NCBI GenBank assembly: GCA_020253445.1
Contig: JADCBP010000005.1
Location: 682,001-746,000, forward strand
Length of the DNA stretch: 64,000 nt
Origin: Methylobacterium sp.
GTDB lineage: Bacteria > Pseudomonadota > Alphaproteobacteria > Rhizobiales > Beijerinckiaceae
Direction of reading: 5' to 3'
The notes beneath the pieces are model-generated. The model was given only the letters and a program-made list of their open reading frames with translations, did not search any database and was not told the DNA's origin. Positions 26,262 through 35,074 of this stretch are shown one piece after another (position 1 is the first letter of the stretch; the number at the start of each line of letters is the position of its first letter). The position numbers and the translations under genes are program-made.

Positions 26262-29200
26262 TCACGGCCTCGCGGCATTTGTGAACGGCGCGATCTCAGC
26301 TTCACCGAAGCCGGTGCGGCCGAAATTCTCGGGCGCATACATGTCCTCGATGATGGCGGCCGGGTGGGTATAGGTGCCCGGCGTCACGGCACGCACCACA
26401 TAGGCCAGCGTGAGGGCCGGGCGCCTGTCGTTCGGCGTGTAGTCCAGCGCCGCGACGAAACGATCATCGCGCGCTTCCGAGTTCTCGGGGCTGAACAATT
26501 CGCCCAGGAAGGCGAAACCTTCCGTGTTTGCTGCCCCACCGATCGCCGCGTTCTCGATCTCGAGGCCAGCGGGCAGGGGATCGACCACGAGCAGGCGCGC
26601 CTGCCGCTTGAGATGGTCCTTGAGCGAGAGTTTCACGATATAGCGCTCGTTCTGGCGGAACTGGTCGGGCCGGATTTCCTGCCCCTTCAGCGTGAAATAG
26701 CGCCGCTCGATGCCATAACCCTTCTCGATCGGGGGTTCGGGCCTGAGCGGAATGCCCGATACGTTGAGAATCACGCGCATATCCGCGCCGCTCTCGTTTC
26801 TCAGCGACAGCGGCTTCCGGTCGAGCGCCGCGCTCGTGAGCGACCGATGGAACGGCCCGCGACGGCTCTGGCCATCGACTTCAAGCGTGAAGGCCTCCAT
26901 CTCCTTCTGCAGGGCCTGCGCGGCGAGCAGCAAGAAGCTCTGCTCCTGTGTGGAGAGGGAGCGGCGGCGGCCGCGCATCTCCTCGAGGCTGGCCGAAATG
27001 CGCTGCGCCAGGGCCCTGTCACCCTCGCTCTCGCCGATCAGCGCGAGAATCCCCGCGCCATCGCGCAGTTTCGAGCCGTAATCCGATCGATAGCCCTCGG
27101 TCTCGCTCAGAGCCGTGAAGGCCTGCCCGGCGGCAGCAAAGGCGGTGTTCGCGCGGGCGCGATCACCGAGAGAGGCCAGCGCGGCCGCAATCTGCGCCCT
27201 GGCGAGCGGGGAGGGGAAGGCGTTGAGCCTGTTATCCGCAAGATAGCGCAGGTCACCCATCACCGGGCGGCCATTGCGCGCCAGGACATAGAGCGCATAG
27301 GCCGTGCCGGCGGCTTCCTCGGCGCGCACCTCGCCGGCATTCACCACCTGGTTCCGCAGGCGATCCAGCGCAAGAGCGAAGGCACTGGCCGGCACCGCGA
27401 AGTTGCGCTCGCGGGCGCGCGTCAGGAAATCCGCGACGTAGGCATCGAGCCAGAGATCGTTGCCGCCGATGCTCCAGAGCCCGAAGGAGCCAGAGCCGGA
27501 TTGCCGCGCAAGCACGCGCTCGATCGCATCGTTGATGCGGCCATCCAGCGAACCATCCAGCGCCAGATTTTCCTGGGTCGCCAGACGATTCACATAGAGC
27601 AGCGGCATGGCCCGCGAGGTGATCTGCTCGGTGCAGCCATAGGGGTAGCGATCAAGGCTCGCCAGCAATCCCGCCGCATCCAGCGCGGTGTAGGGCGAGG
27701 CGGAAACGCCGACCGAACCGGAGCCCGGCACCATTTCGCTCAGCAGGTCGCGCGAGATTTCCAGCGTCTGCCCGCCGGGGATAGGCCGCGCGATGCGATT
27801 GACCACACTTGGCGCGGAGGATTTCACCGGCAGGCGAAGCGTTTGCACAAGGTCAAGCCCGCCGCCGGCGAAGGTGAGTTCGATCTCGGCCATGCCGAGG
27901 CCCGCGCCGGTGAGCGGCAGCACGAGATCGGTCTTCCTGCCTTTCTCGATGCGGATGTTCTGCCAGGCCGGGTCGAACGTGGCGGTGACGGGACCCTTCA
28001 GGTTCACGTCGAGCTTGTAGGTGCCGGTTTCGGCTTCAATCGGGTTGATCTCGATATGAAGTTTCGAGCGATCCCCCAGCGCGAGGAAGCGCGGAATCGT
28101 CGCCTGCACCACCACGGGATCGCGGATCGTGACATCCGTGGAAGCTTCACCGGTGCGGCTCTTCGACCAGACCACGGCCATTACCTTCACCGAGCCGTTG
28201 AAGGCGGGGATGTCGAAGGTGACGTTCGCGGTGCCGTCCGGCCCGATCTTCACCACGCCGGAGAAGCGCGCGAGCGGCTCCTGCGTCGGCCTCTCGCCCA
28301 CGAGCGGAGCCGCGCCATCGCCGCCCGATCGGATCGCGCCGCGCGTGCCCTGCATGCCGTCGATCAGCGCGCCATAGAGGTCGCGGATTTCGCCCGCGAG
28401 TTGCCGCTGGCCGAAGAAATGCGCGGTGGCGTTCGGCGGCTGGTAGCGCGTGAGGTTGAGGATGCCGTTATCGACAGCCGCGACCGTGACGAAGGCTTCC
28501 TCGCCGGCCGGAATGTTCCCGACCCTGATCGGCAGGCTCAGCGTGCCGCGCGGGCGGATGAGTGGCGGCGCGCCGAGATCGAGCGCGAGCTTGCGCTGCT
28601 CCGCGCCGATGGAGAACCACGAGAGGCCCAGCGCGCGGCCGGGCATGCGCTTCTGCCGGGCATCAAGCGGGCGATGCGCGAGCGCGACGAGATAGGCGCC
28701 GGGCCCCCAATCCGCCGAGACTTTCAGCCGGATATTCGTGCCTTCCGCGGGCAGATCCACCGTTTCGAGATGCGCCAGTCGATCGGAGATCACCGCGATC
28801 GTCGCCTTGCCGGCCGCGCGCGGGGTGAGGCGGATATTCATCGTGTCGCCATCGGCATAGGCCGCTCGATCGAGCACGACATCGAGCAGATCGGGCGTGT
28901 CCGCCCTGGCTTCCGCCACATGGCCGATGGTGAAATCGAAGGCGGTTTCGGCCGTCTCCGAACCCACACTCCGCACCTCGATGCGATGCTTGCCCCAGCC
29001 GACCTGCGCCGAGATTTCAGCCAGATCCGTTTCGCTGGTCGCAAGATCACCATCCGCCACGCGGCGGGTGGTGGAGATCGCCTCATAGGTCCAGCGGCCC
29101 TCCTTGAAGAACCATTGGTAGGTTTTCGTGATGCGCGAGAGCTGCCATTTGAGTCCGGTGCGCGCAAGGCGCTTGCCCTGTCCGGTGGCGAGGATGATAC

Positions 29201-31535
29201 CGAATTTCGCCGTGCCGCCGGCCTGCATTTCCTCCGGGTTGAAAAGCGGCTTCACGCCGATCGCCACGCCTTTCGGCAGGATGGGCAGGACAAGGTTGCG
29301 CGTGACGCCGCGCCCGCCATTCTCGTTGGCGGTGAGGATGAACTCTGCCTCCAGCGGCAGGCTGGTTTCCGGCTCGATGACGGGGATGACGAGCTTCGCC
29401 TTGCCCCGCGCATCGGAGCGGGCCGTCTCCTCGATCGGGGTGCGCACGGGCTCCACCGGCTCATCCGCGAGGCCCACCTTGAAGCCCGCAAAGCCGGGGA
29501 TGGCGCTCTCCTTCGCCACGCGGAGGAGGGTTTCGCCGGTGACCGCGAGATCCGCGCCCGGCGCGCCGTAGAGAAAGCGGATATCGGCCTCGATCTCGGC
29601 ATTCTGCCCGGATTGCAGCACGGGTGCCGCGGCCTTCAGCGTCAGTTCGAGCCGCTCCGGCACGTAATCCTCGACGAGGAAGGTCGTCTCGCCGATCGCC
29701 GGGCGCTTGGGGTCCGAGAAGACCTGCGCGCGCCAGGTGCCAATCGCCGCATTCGAGAGCAGCGGCACGGAGAGCGCGCGACCGCCCGCACCCTGATCCG
29801 CCACCAGCGCGCGGCGATATTCCATGCCGTCCGGGCGCTTGATCACCATGGTCAGCGGCAGGCCGGAAACAGTTGCGCCGCGTGAATCGCGCAGCAGCGT
29901 CGTGAGATATACCGTCTCGCCCGGCCGATAGACCCCGCGCTCGGCATAGGTGAAAGCATCGAGGCCCACCGGCGCGATGCGGCCTCTCACGCCGCGATCC
30001 GTGAGATCGAAGGCGGTCTGGCTCAGGTCAAGGAAGCCGTAATCACCGGCGATTTCCGCCGTCACGAGGCCGGGCTGCAACCCGCCCGTGCCGCGCGAGA
30101 GGCCCGCCTCGAATTTCGCGACGCCTTGCGCGTTGCTGCGCGCCACGGCCAGAACTTCGTTGTTCTTGGCAATGAGCCGCAACTCGGCATTGGCCACCGG
30201 CCCGGCATTGGCCAGCGAGCGCATCAGCACGGTCAGACCATCGCCGCCCGAAAAGGCGGTGAGGCCGAGATCCGACACCACGAACCACTGGGTCGCGAGT
30301 GTTTCGTAATCCTCAGCCCCATCGCCTTCGGAGGAGGCATTGCCCTGGCGAAATTCGCCGGGCCTGGCCACCAGCAGATAGATGCCGGTCTTCAGCTCAC
30401 CCACCGCTTCCTGCACGGGGAAGGCGGTCGTCACGTCCTTGTTGAGTTCGCTTGTCACACCCATCGTGCCGGACCAGACCTGCTGTCCGGTCTTCTCGAT
30501 GATCTCGCGCATCCGGTAGGGCTCGATCGCGTCAAGGAAGCCACCATCGCGCACGGCCGAGACGAGGTTGCGATCGCCGATCCGCAGGATCTTCACGCCG
30601 AGTTGCGTGGTATTGACGGAGATGACGGGAATGCCCTGCTGGCCGGTTTTCGGCAGCACATAGGCTCGGCCCGAACCGCGCGCGGAGGGTTTCCGGTCCC
30701 GCACATAGATGTCGTAATCGGCGTTCCTCAGCAGGTTCTCGCCGGGAATCGTCGAGGGAATGCCGGCGCGCAGCACGATGCCGTAGCGCTCGCCATGGCG
30801 CAGGCCCTCGACGCAGATCTGACTATCCTCGGCCTCCACCGCGAAATCGCCGCGCCCGGTGATCGCGACGAACGGCGCGAAATCCACGCGGCCCCGCGCC
30901 AGAGGCTCGGAGAAGGTGAAGCAGGCACGCGGATTGGCGGAATCGGAGTCCACTTCGTTGCTGGTGAGGCGGAAGCCGCGTGCTTCACGCAAGGTTTCAT
31001 AAGCCTGGCGCACCTCGTCCCTGGGTTCGGCCTCGTGGCTGAGGCGATAGGCCGTCAATGCCGGGCGCCACATCTCGCGCCATTCGAATACCTGACCGAG
31101 GAGATGGAGCGAGGCTGCCTCCTCCGGTCGCGTCGGGCTGCGCTGGTAGGCGAGATAGGCGGCGGCGAGGGCACGCTCCTGCATCTCGTAACGCTCGCGC
31201 CAGTCGCGCGGGTTCAGGGCCTTCGCCGCACGGGCGAGAAGCCGCCAGGCGCCGGGGTTGCGCGGGGCGAGCACCACCGCCTGATTGGCGAGAGGCAGGG
31301 CGGCACGGGCATTGTCGCGGCCGAGCGCGGCATTTCCCTCGCGCAGAAGGCGGGCGATGTCGGCATTGGCGGGCGGGCTCACCTCGCGGCGCAGGCGTTC
31401 TTCCGCCTGTGCCGCCTGCGCGGCGAGGTCATCACGGGTGAAGGCCTTCTGTGGCGCCTGCGCCTGGGCTGGCAGGGCCAGAAACGCCAGAAGAGCCGCC
31501 AGCACGGACCAGCGGGTTGCTGCTTGCGAGACCAT
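26262..31535 (-). CDS. yfaS: Bacterial alpha-2-macroglobulin (YfaS-like)
   Basis: A 1757-residue periplasmic protease inhibitor of the alpha-2-macroglobulin family. It has a Sec signal peptide (to about AQA, residue 26), a TPR-like helical region (about 40-190), a string of macroglobulin beta domains, and the thioester motif YGCTEQ with Cys1301 and Gln1304 intact, so covalent trapping of proteases is possible. The thioester domain ('NDLWLDAYVADFLTRAR') and the receptor-like C-terminal domain follow. No lipobox Cys follows the signal peptide, unlike E. coli YfaS, which is a lipoprotein. The ATG follows GGGGGAGG. It is the first gene of a minus-strand run that includes pbpC and the pgtCBA-like genes. 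Confidence 0.95.
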   Translation of the reverse strand: MVSQAATRWSVLAALLAFLALPAQAQAPQKAFTRDDLAAQAAQAEERLRREVSPPANADIARLLREGNAALGRDNARAALPLANQAVVLAPRNPGAWRLLARAAKALNPRDWRERYEMQERALAAAYLAYQRSPTRPEEAASLHLLGQVFEWREMWRPALTAYRLSHEAEPRDEVRQAYETLREARGFRLTSNEVDSDSANPRACFTFSEPLARGRVDFAPFVAITGRGDFAVEAEDSQICVEGLRHGERYGIVLRAGIPSTIPGENLLRNADYDIYVRDRKPSARGSGRAYVLPKTGQQGIPVISVNTTQLGVKILRIGDRNLVSAVRDGGFLDAIEPYRMREIIEKTGQQVWSGTMGVTSELNKDVTTAFPVQEAVGELKTGIYLLVARPGEFRQGNASSEGDGAEDYETLATQWFVVSDLGLTAFSGGDGLTVLMRSLANAGPVANAELRLIAKNNEVLAVARSNAQGVAKFEAGLSRGTGGLQPGLVTAEIAGDYGFLDLSQTAFDLTDRGVRGRIAPVGLDAFTYAERGVYRPGETVYLTTLLRDSRGATVSGLPLTMVIKRPDGMEYRRALVADQGAGGRALSVPLLSNAAIGTWRAQVFSDPKRPAIGETTFLVEDYVPERLELTLKAAAPVLQSGQNAEIEADIRFLYGAPGADLAVTGETLLRVAKESAIPGFAGFKVGLADEPVEPVRTPIEETARSDARGKAKLVIPVIEPETSLPLEAEFILTANENGGRGVTRNLVLPILPKGVAIGVKPLFNPEEMQAGGTAKFGIILATGQGKRLARTGLKWQLSRITKTYQWFFKEGRWTYEAISTTRRVADGDLATSETDLAEISAQVGWGKHRIEVRSVGSETAETAFDFTIGHVAEARADTPDLLDVVLDRAAYADGDTMNIRLTPRAAGKATIAVISDRLAHLETVDLPAEGTNIRLKVSADWGPGAYLVALAHRPLDARQKRMPGRALGLSWFSIGAEQRKLALDLGAPPLIRPRGTLSLPIRVGNIPAGEEAFVTVAAVDNGILNLTRYQPPNATAHFFGQRQLAGEIRDLYGALIDGMQGTRGAIRSGGDGAAPLVGERPTQEPLARFSGVVKIGPDGTANVTFDIPAFNGSVKVMAVVWSKSRTGEASTDVTIRDPVVVQATIPRFLALGDRSKLHIEINPIEAETGTYKLDVNLKGPVTATFDPAWQNIRIEKGRKTDLVLPLTGAGLGMAEIELTFAGGGLDLVQTLRLPVKSSAPSVVNRIARPIPGGQTLEISRDLLSEMVPGSGSVGVSASPYTALDAAGLLASLDRYPYGCTEQITSRAMPLLYVNRLATQENLALDGSLDGRINDAIERVLARQSGSGSFGLWSIGGNDLWLDAYVADFLTRARERNFAVPASAFALALDRLRNQVVNAGEVRAEEAAGTAYALYVLARNGRPVMGDLRYLADNRLNAFPSPLARAQIAAALASLGDRARANTAFAAAGQAFTALSETEGYRSDYGSKLRDGAGILALIGESEGDRALAQRISASLEEMRGRRRSLSTQEQSFLLLAAQALQKEMEAFTLEVDGQSRRGPFHRSLTSAALDRKPLSLRNESGADMRVILNVSGIPLRPEPPIEKGYGIERRYFTLKGQEIRPDQFRQNERYIVKLSLKDHLKRQARLLVVDPLPAGLEIENAAIGGAANTEGFAFLGELFSPENSEARDDRFVAALDYTPNDRRPALTLAYVVRAVTPGTYTHPAAIIEDMYAPENFGRTGFGEAEIAPFTNAARP

Positions 31536-31658
31536 GGAATCCTCCCCCGAGGAATTGGATGCCTCACCCTATCACCCAGGGGCGGGCGCGCAATGCAGGG
31601 CTTGCGGGGGAGGACCCGCCGCTTCATGCTGACAAAAAGCCAGCTCGGAGGGCGGAAG

Positions 31659-33026
31659 GTGGGGAAAAACACAAATACCGGCCGGATTGCCGGCTTCCTT
31701 CTCATGCTGGGCCTTGGATGTGCCGGGCCGGCTTTTCCCCAGGCATCGCCGAACGCCAACGCGCCGAGGGTCGATCCCGCGCAGGCAGCGGCCGCCAGGG
31801 CTTTCGAAGCTCTCGATCTCGCGGAGCGCCGCGCCATCCAGCGCGATCTCATTTGGGCCGCGAAATTCACCGGCGCGGCGACGGGCGAATTCGGACCCCT
31901 GACCTTCGCCGCGGTAAAGCGCTTCGAGGCAGAGCTGAAGCGCCCGCAGGATGGCATTCTTGCGCCCGAGGAGCGGCGCCTGCTGACGGAATTCGCCAAT
32001 ATCGGCCGCAAGGCCCTCGATTTCGTGATCGAGACCGATCCGGCCTCGAAGATGCGCATCGGCGTGCCGCGCGAGATCCTGAAGAAGCGATCGACTGGCC
32101 CCGCCGGCCTCTCCCGCTGGCAGGATGTGGCGGATCTCGTGACGCTCGATCTCGGCCTCGGCAAGCCGGAGGATACGCTGGAGAACCTGTTCGAGCGCGG
32201 CACCAGCGCGAGTGTCGTGGGCCGCAAGATCACTTACAAGCTGCTGCGGCCCGATTTTTTCGTAATTTCCGGCGAAACGCAGACGGGCAGGTTCTATCGC
32301 CGGCTGGAAAAGGGGCCGGATGGCAGCTTGCGCGGCTTCGCCATCGGCTTCGACAAGCGCCTCTCGCCCGAATTCGATCATCTCGTCATCGCCATCGCTT
32401 CTACCTTCGAGGCGATGCCGGGCGCGCCCATTGCCTCCTTCGCTTTGGCTCCGGGCTCTTCCGCACCGAACACCGCCGCCACGCGGCCCATCGCACCGGA
32501 GGCGAAGCGCGTGAGCGCGGTGGAAATCGCGCCTGGAAAGTTCATCACCGCCGCGAGCGCCGCGATATGCAGGAGCCTCACGCTGGGAAGCGCGCCCGTC
32601 ACCATCGAGAAGCGCGGCGATGCCCTGCTCCTGCTCGCGATCACCCGAGAGGGTGGCAAGCCACTGGCGCTCGCCGCGAATCCCGGGAGCGAGGCGATCC
32701 TCCTCCAGCGCGATCGCAACGGCGCGCTGCAGACGGCGAATGCCCTGCTGAGCGGCGGGCTTGCGGAAGCGCCGCTTCAGTCCGGTGGCGTTGGTGCCGC
32801 CCTGCTGGATCGCGCCGGGCGGCTGGTGGGGCTCGTGGTGGAGGAGCCTCGGCTCGTCACGCAGGTCGCGGGCGTGGTTCCCGCGAGCCGCTATCGCTAT
32901 GCCGATGCAAAGGCGCTCGCGGATTTCGCGGGCCTCACCCCTGCCCCAGCCGCCACGCCCCGGGCGATGAGCGCGGTTGCGGCGGAAGCGGGGCGTTCGG
33001 TGGTCAGCCTCGCTTGCGGCGAGTGA
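31659..33026 (+). CDS. Secreted peptidoglycan-binding-like protein with degenerate trypsin-like domain
   Basis: A 455-residue exported protein starting at GTG 31659 (GGAGG site 7 nt upstream, then a KNTNTGRIAGFLLMLGLG signal segment); an in-frame ATG at 31626 is the alternative. Residues about 45-110 look like a peptidoglycan-binding domain 1 ('RRAIQRDLIWAAKFTG', 'GEFGPLTFAAVKRFEA'). The C-terminal ~180 residues resemble a trypsin-like serine protease, but the catalytic residues appear lost. The expected TAAH is ITAAS, and the expected GxSGGP is GGVGAALLD. It is therefore probably a non-catalytic binding protein (inference). Divergent from the macroglobulin gene; its TGA abuts the gph stop codon. 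Confidence 0.8.
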   Translation: MGKNTNTGRIAGFLLMLGLGCAGPAFPQASPNANAPRVDPAQAAAARAFEALDLAERRAIQRDLIWAAKFTGAATGEFGPLTFAAVKRFEAELKRPQDGILAPEERRLLTEFANIGRKALDFVIETDPASKMRIGVPREILKKRSTGPAGLSRWQDVADLVTLDLGLGKPEDTLENLFERGTSASVVGRKITYKLLRPDFFVISGETQTGRFYRRLEKGPDGSLRGFAIGFDKRLSPEFDHLVIAIASTFEAMPGAPIASFALAPGSSAPNTAATRPIAPEAKRVSAVEIAPGKFITAASAAICRSLTLGSAPVTIEKRGDALLLLAITREGGKPLALAANPGSEAILLQRDRNGALQTANALLSGGLAEAPLQSGGVGAALLDRAGRLVGLVVEEPRLVTQVAGVVPASRYRYADAKALADFAGLTPAPAATPRAMSAVAAEAGRSVVSLACGE

Positions 33027-33692
33027 TCAGGACAGCAGGCTGTCCACGGCCTCGTCCAGCGCATTGAAATGGTGGATCAGCCGGTCGGGCGCGAGTTCCG
33101 CCATGGGGACATTGGTGTAACCGAAGCTGACGCCGATGGTCGGCACCCCGAGATTGCGCGCGGTTTCAAGGTCCGTGATGCTGTCGCCCACCATGATCGC
33201 GCGCTCCTTCGTGCCGCCGCAGGCGCGGATCGTTTCGGCCAGCACGCGCGGGTCGGGCTTGAAGAACGGGAAGGTCTCGCGGCCGACGATCGCGCGGAAG
33301 CGGTTCTTCACGCCCAGCGCTTCCACGAGGGCCAATGAGTGCCGCTCCGGCTTGTTCGTGCAGATCGCGAGCGTGAAACCCTTCATGGCAAGGCGATCGA
33401 GTGCTGCTTCCACGCCATCGAAAAGGTGGCTCTCCTCTGCGATGCGGTCGAGATAGATCGGCAGGAATTCCGCGAAGAGCTGCTCGAGCTTCGCGGGGAG
33501 CAGGGGCATGCCGGAAGCCTTGAAGCCCCGCTCGATCAGGGCTTTCGCGCCGGCACCGACGAGTTCACGCGCTTTCGCGGTGGGAAGCGCGGGCAAGCCC
33601 TCGCGGGTGAGCAGGATGTTCAGCGTCGCCATGATATCGGGCGCGGTCTCGGCCAGCGTGCCATCGAGATCGAAAACCAGCGTGCCGCGCAT
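33027..33692 (-). CDS. gph: Phosphoglycolate phosphatase (HAD family)
   Basis: Cytoplasmic HAD-superfamily phosphatase of 221 residues that dephosphorylates 2-phosphoglycolate from oxidative DNA repair or photorespiration-like metabolism. Motif I is FDLDGTLAET (nucleophile and acid Asp), motif II is ICTNKPE, Lys is in 'FFKPDPRVL' and motif IV is GDSITDLETARNLG. The helical cap between residues 20 and 80 is the Gph type. The ATG at 33692 (MRGTLVFDLDG) follows AGGAAGG; the frame extends 39 codons upstream with no family similarity. A pyrophosphatase or related HAD function cannot be excluded. Confidence 0.9.
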   Translation of the reverse strand: MRGTLVFDLDGTLAETAPDIMATLNILLTREGLPALPTAKARELVGAGAKALIERGFKASGMPLLPAKLEQLFAEFLPIYLDRIAEESHLFDGVEAALDRLAMKGFTLAICTNKPERHSLALVEALGVKNRFRAIVGRETFPFFKPDPRVLAETIRACGGTKERAIMVGDSITDLETARNLGVPTIGVSFGYTNVPMAELAPDRLIHHFNALDEAVDSLLS

Positions 33693-33829
33693 CGGGGCGA
33701 ACCTTCCTGTCGTGAAAAAGCCGATCGGGCCGGGGCGGATTTTCCGCAGGCGATCGGTTAGCGTTCCGTAGCGGAGAGAGGCGATTCGCTTCAAGTGGAC
33801 GTTCGTCATCCGGTTACGGGGAGGGGATC

Positions 33830-34195
33830 ATGCTCCATCGCAGCCTTTTGCCTGTCATGGTCGTTCTGGCATGCGTCGGGTCTGTCCGGGCCGAGAATTT
33901 CATGTTCGCGCCAGCCCCGCACCAGGAATTGAACCGCATCTTCCGGGTCGATCGCGCCACCGGCGAGATGGGGGCCTGCAACTACGCGATCAAGGACGAG
34001 AATTCGGTTGGCCTCACCCTCTGCTACCCGGCCGGCGAGGGGGCGAAGGCCGGCGAGGCCGGAGATTACGCGCTCGTGCCCTCGAACCACCGGGCGGAGG
34101 CCGGCATCTATCGCGTCAATCGCCGAACGGGGGATGTCAGCGTCTGCTTCGTGCGCGGCGATCAGGAAGTCGTCTGCACACCTCCGGCGCGATGA
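33830..34195 (+). CDS. Small secreted protein with internal repeat
   Basis: A 121-residue exported protein of unknown function. The signal peptide is MLHRSLLPVMVVLACVGSVRA. The mature part contains two related segments, 'IFRVDRATGEMGACNY...LCYP' and 'IYRVNRRTGDVSVCFV...VCTP', each with two Cys residues. It may thus be a duplicated small beta-type unit with one disulfide per repeat (inference). The ATG at 33830 follows GGGGAGGGG. It is divergent from gph. Confidence 0.78.
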   Translation: MLHRSLLPVMVVLACVGSVRAENFMFAPAPHQELNRIFRVDRATGEMGACNYAIKDENSVGLTLCYPAGEGAKAGEAGDYALVPSNHRAEAGIYRVNRRTGDVSVCFVRGDQEVVCTPPAR

Positions 34196-34400
34196 TCGGC
34201 CGGGCAAGGTGCCGGTGCGGCCTCTGTTCCGCCGCATATCTCGCTTCCCATCAGGGGGTTGTCGTCCTCGCCGGAAGGCCGTAAGGGCGAGGCTGAAGGT
34301 TTTGTGGCGCAAGGCGCCTGTTTTTCTGCCAGCCTGGCGTTGATCAGGCTTCGAACAATCCCGGCCTGACTGAGCCAGGCCAGCAAGAGACGGGTGGTCC

Positions 34401-34964
34401 ATGATCGGTTTTTCTCGCGCGTTTTCCGTTCGCGCCCTTGCGCTGGCTGGCGCCCTTGCGCTGGCTGGCGCGCTGGTGATGTCTGGCGCGGCCTTCGCGC
34501 AGACGGCTCCGGCTCCCGCCGCGCCCCAGCCACCGCCGGCCAACTTCCCGGCTTCGCATATCGCGATCGCGGCCGAGGTGCTGAAGACCTCCGGCCTGAT
34601 GCGCACCTTCGAGGCCAGCACGCCGAATGTCGTGCAGATGCTGCGCGCCAACGTGAGCCGGACGCGCCCGGAACTCGTTCGTCAGATCGAGGAATCTCTC
34701 AAGGTCGTCGAAGGCAAGATGATCGAAATGACCAATGATGGCCTGAAGGGTGCTGCCGGCTACCTCGCCAGCCGCATGACCGAGGCGGAACTGAAGGAAG
34801 TGAACACCTTCCTCACGAGCCCCGTCGGCAGGAAATATGTCGAGACGCTTCCCGCCTTCATGGAAGACATCTTGCCCTATCTCGAGCAGTGGACGCAGGT
34901 GGTGGGCCAGGAAGCCATGGTGATCTTCCGCGCCGAGATGGCGAAGCGCGGCGCCCCGCTCTGA
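34401..34964 (+). CDS. DUF2059 domain secreted protein
   Basis: A 187-residue exported, mostly helical protein. The signal region is unusually long and Ala/Leu-rich because an 18-bp in-frame tandem duplication (34432-34467) repeats ALALAG. After a Pro/Ala linker, residues 50-180 match DUF2059: 'VLKTSGLMRTFEAS', 'GYLASRMTEAELKEVNTFLTSPVGRKYVETLP'. The function of the family is unknown; many members are periplasmic. It stands alone ahead of gor. Confidence 0.85.
   Translation: MIGFSRAFSVRALALAGALALAGALVMSGAAFAQTAPAPAAPQPPPANFPASHIAIAAEVLKTSGLMRTFEASTPNVVQMLRANVSRTRPELVRQIEESLKVVEGKMIEMTNDGLKGAAGYLASRMTEAELKEVNTFLTSPVGRKYVETLPAFMEDILPYLEQWTQVVGQEAMVIFRAEMAKRGAPL
34432..34467. repeat. 18-bp in-frame tandem duplication in a signal peptide
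   Basis: GCGCCCTTGCGCTGGCTG is present twice, perfectly, at 34432-34449 and 34450-34467. It lengthens the hydrophobic core of the DUF2059 protein's signal peptide by six residues without changing frame. Confidence 0.92.
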
Positions 34965-35074
34965 TCGGTCCTCACGCGATTGTGTGATGTGGCGCGGGTG
35001 AAAGCCATCCGCGCCGTTTTTATGTCGGTTGTCGCGGCTGGGCTTGCCGCGTCGAGAACGGGTCGGGGGCGGTT

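Noticed and set aside
25155-29885. A 1576-codon open frame on the plus strand
   Set aside because: It runs antisense to pbpC and the macroglobulin gene, is extremely rich in Arg, His, Gly and Gln, and has no domain pattern. Long antisense frames are expected in GC-rich coding DNA.
30126-31658. A long 5' extension of the pseudo-protease frame
   Set aside because: This part is antisense to the start of the macroglobulin gene and has shadow-frame composition. A GTG with a good ribosome-binding site and a signal peptide at 31659 is the better start.
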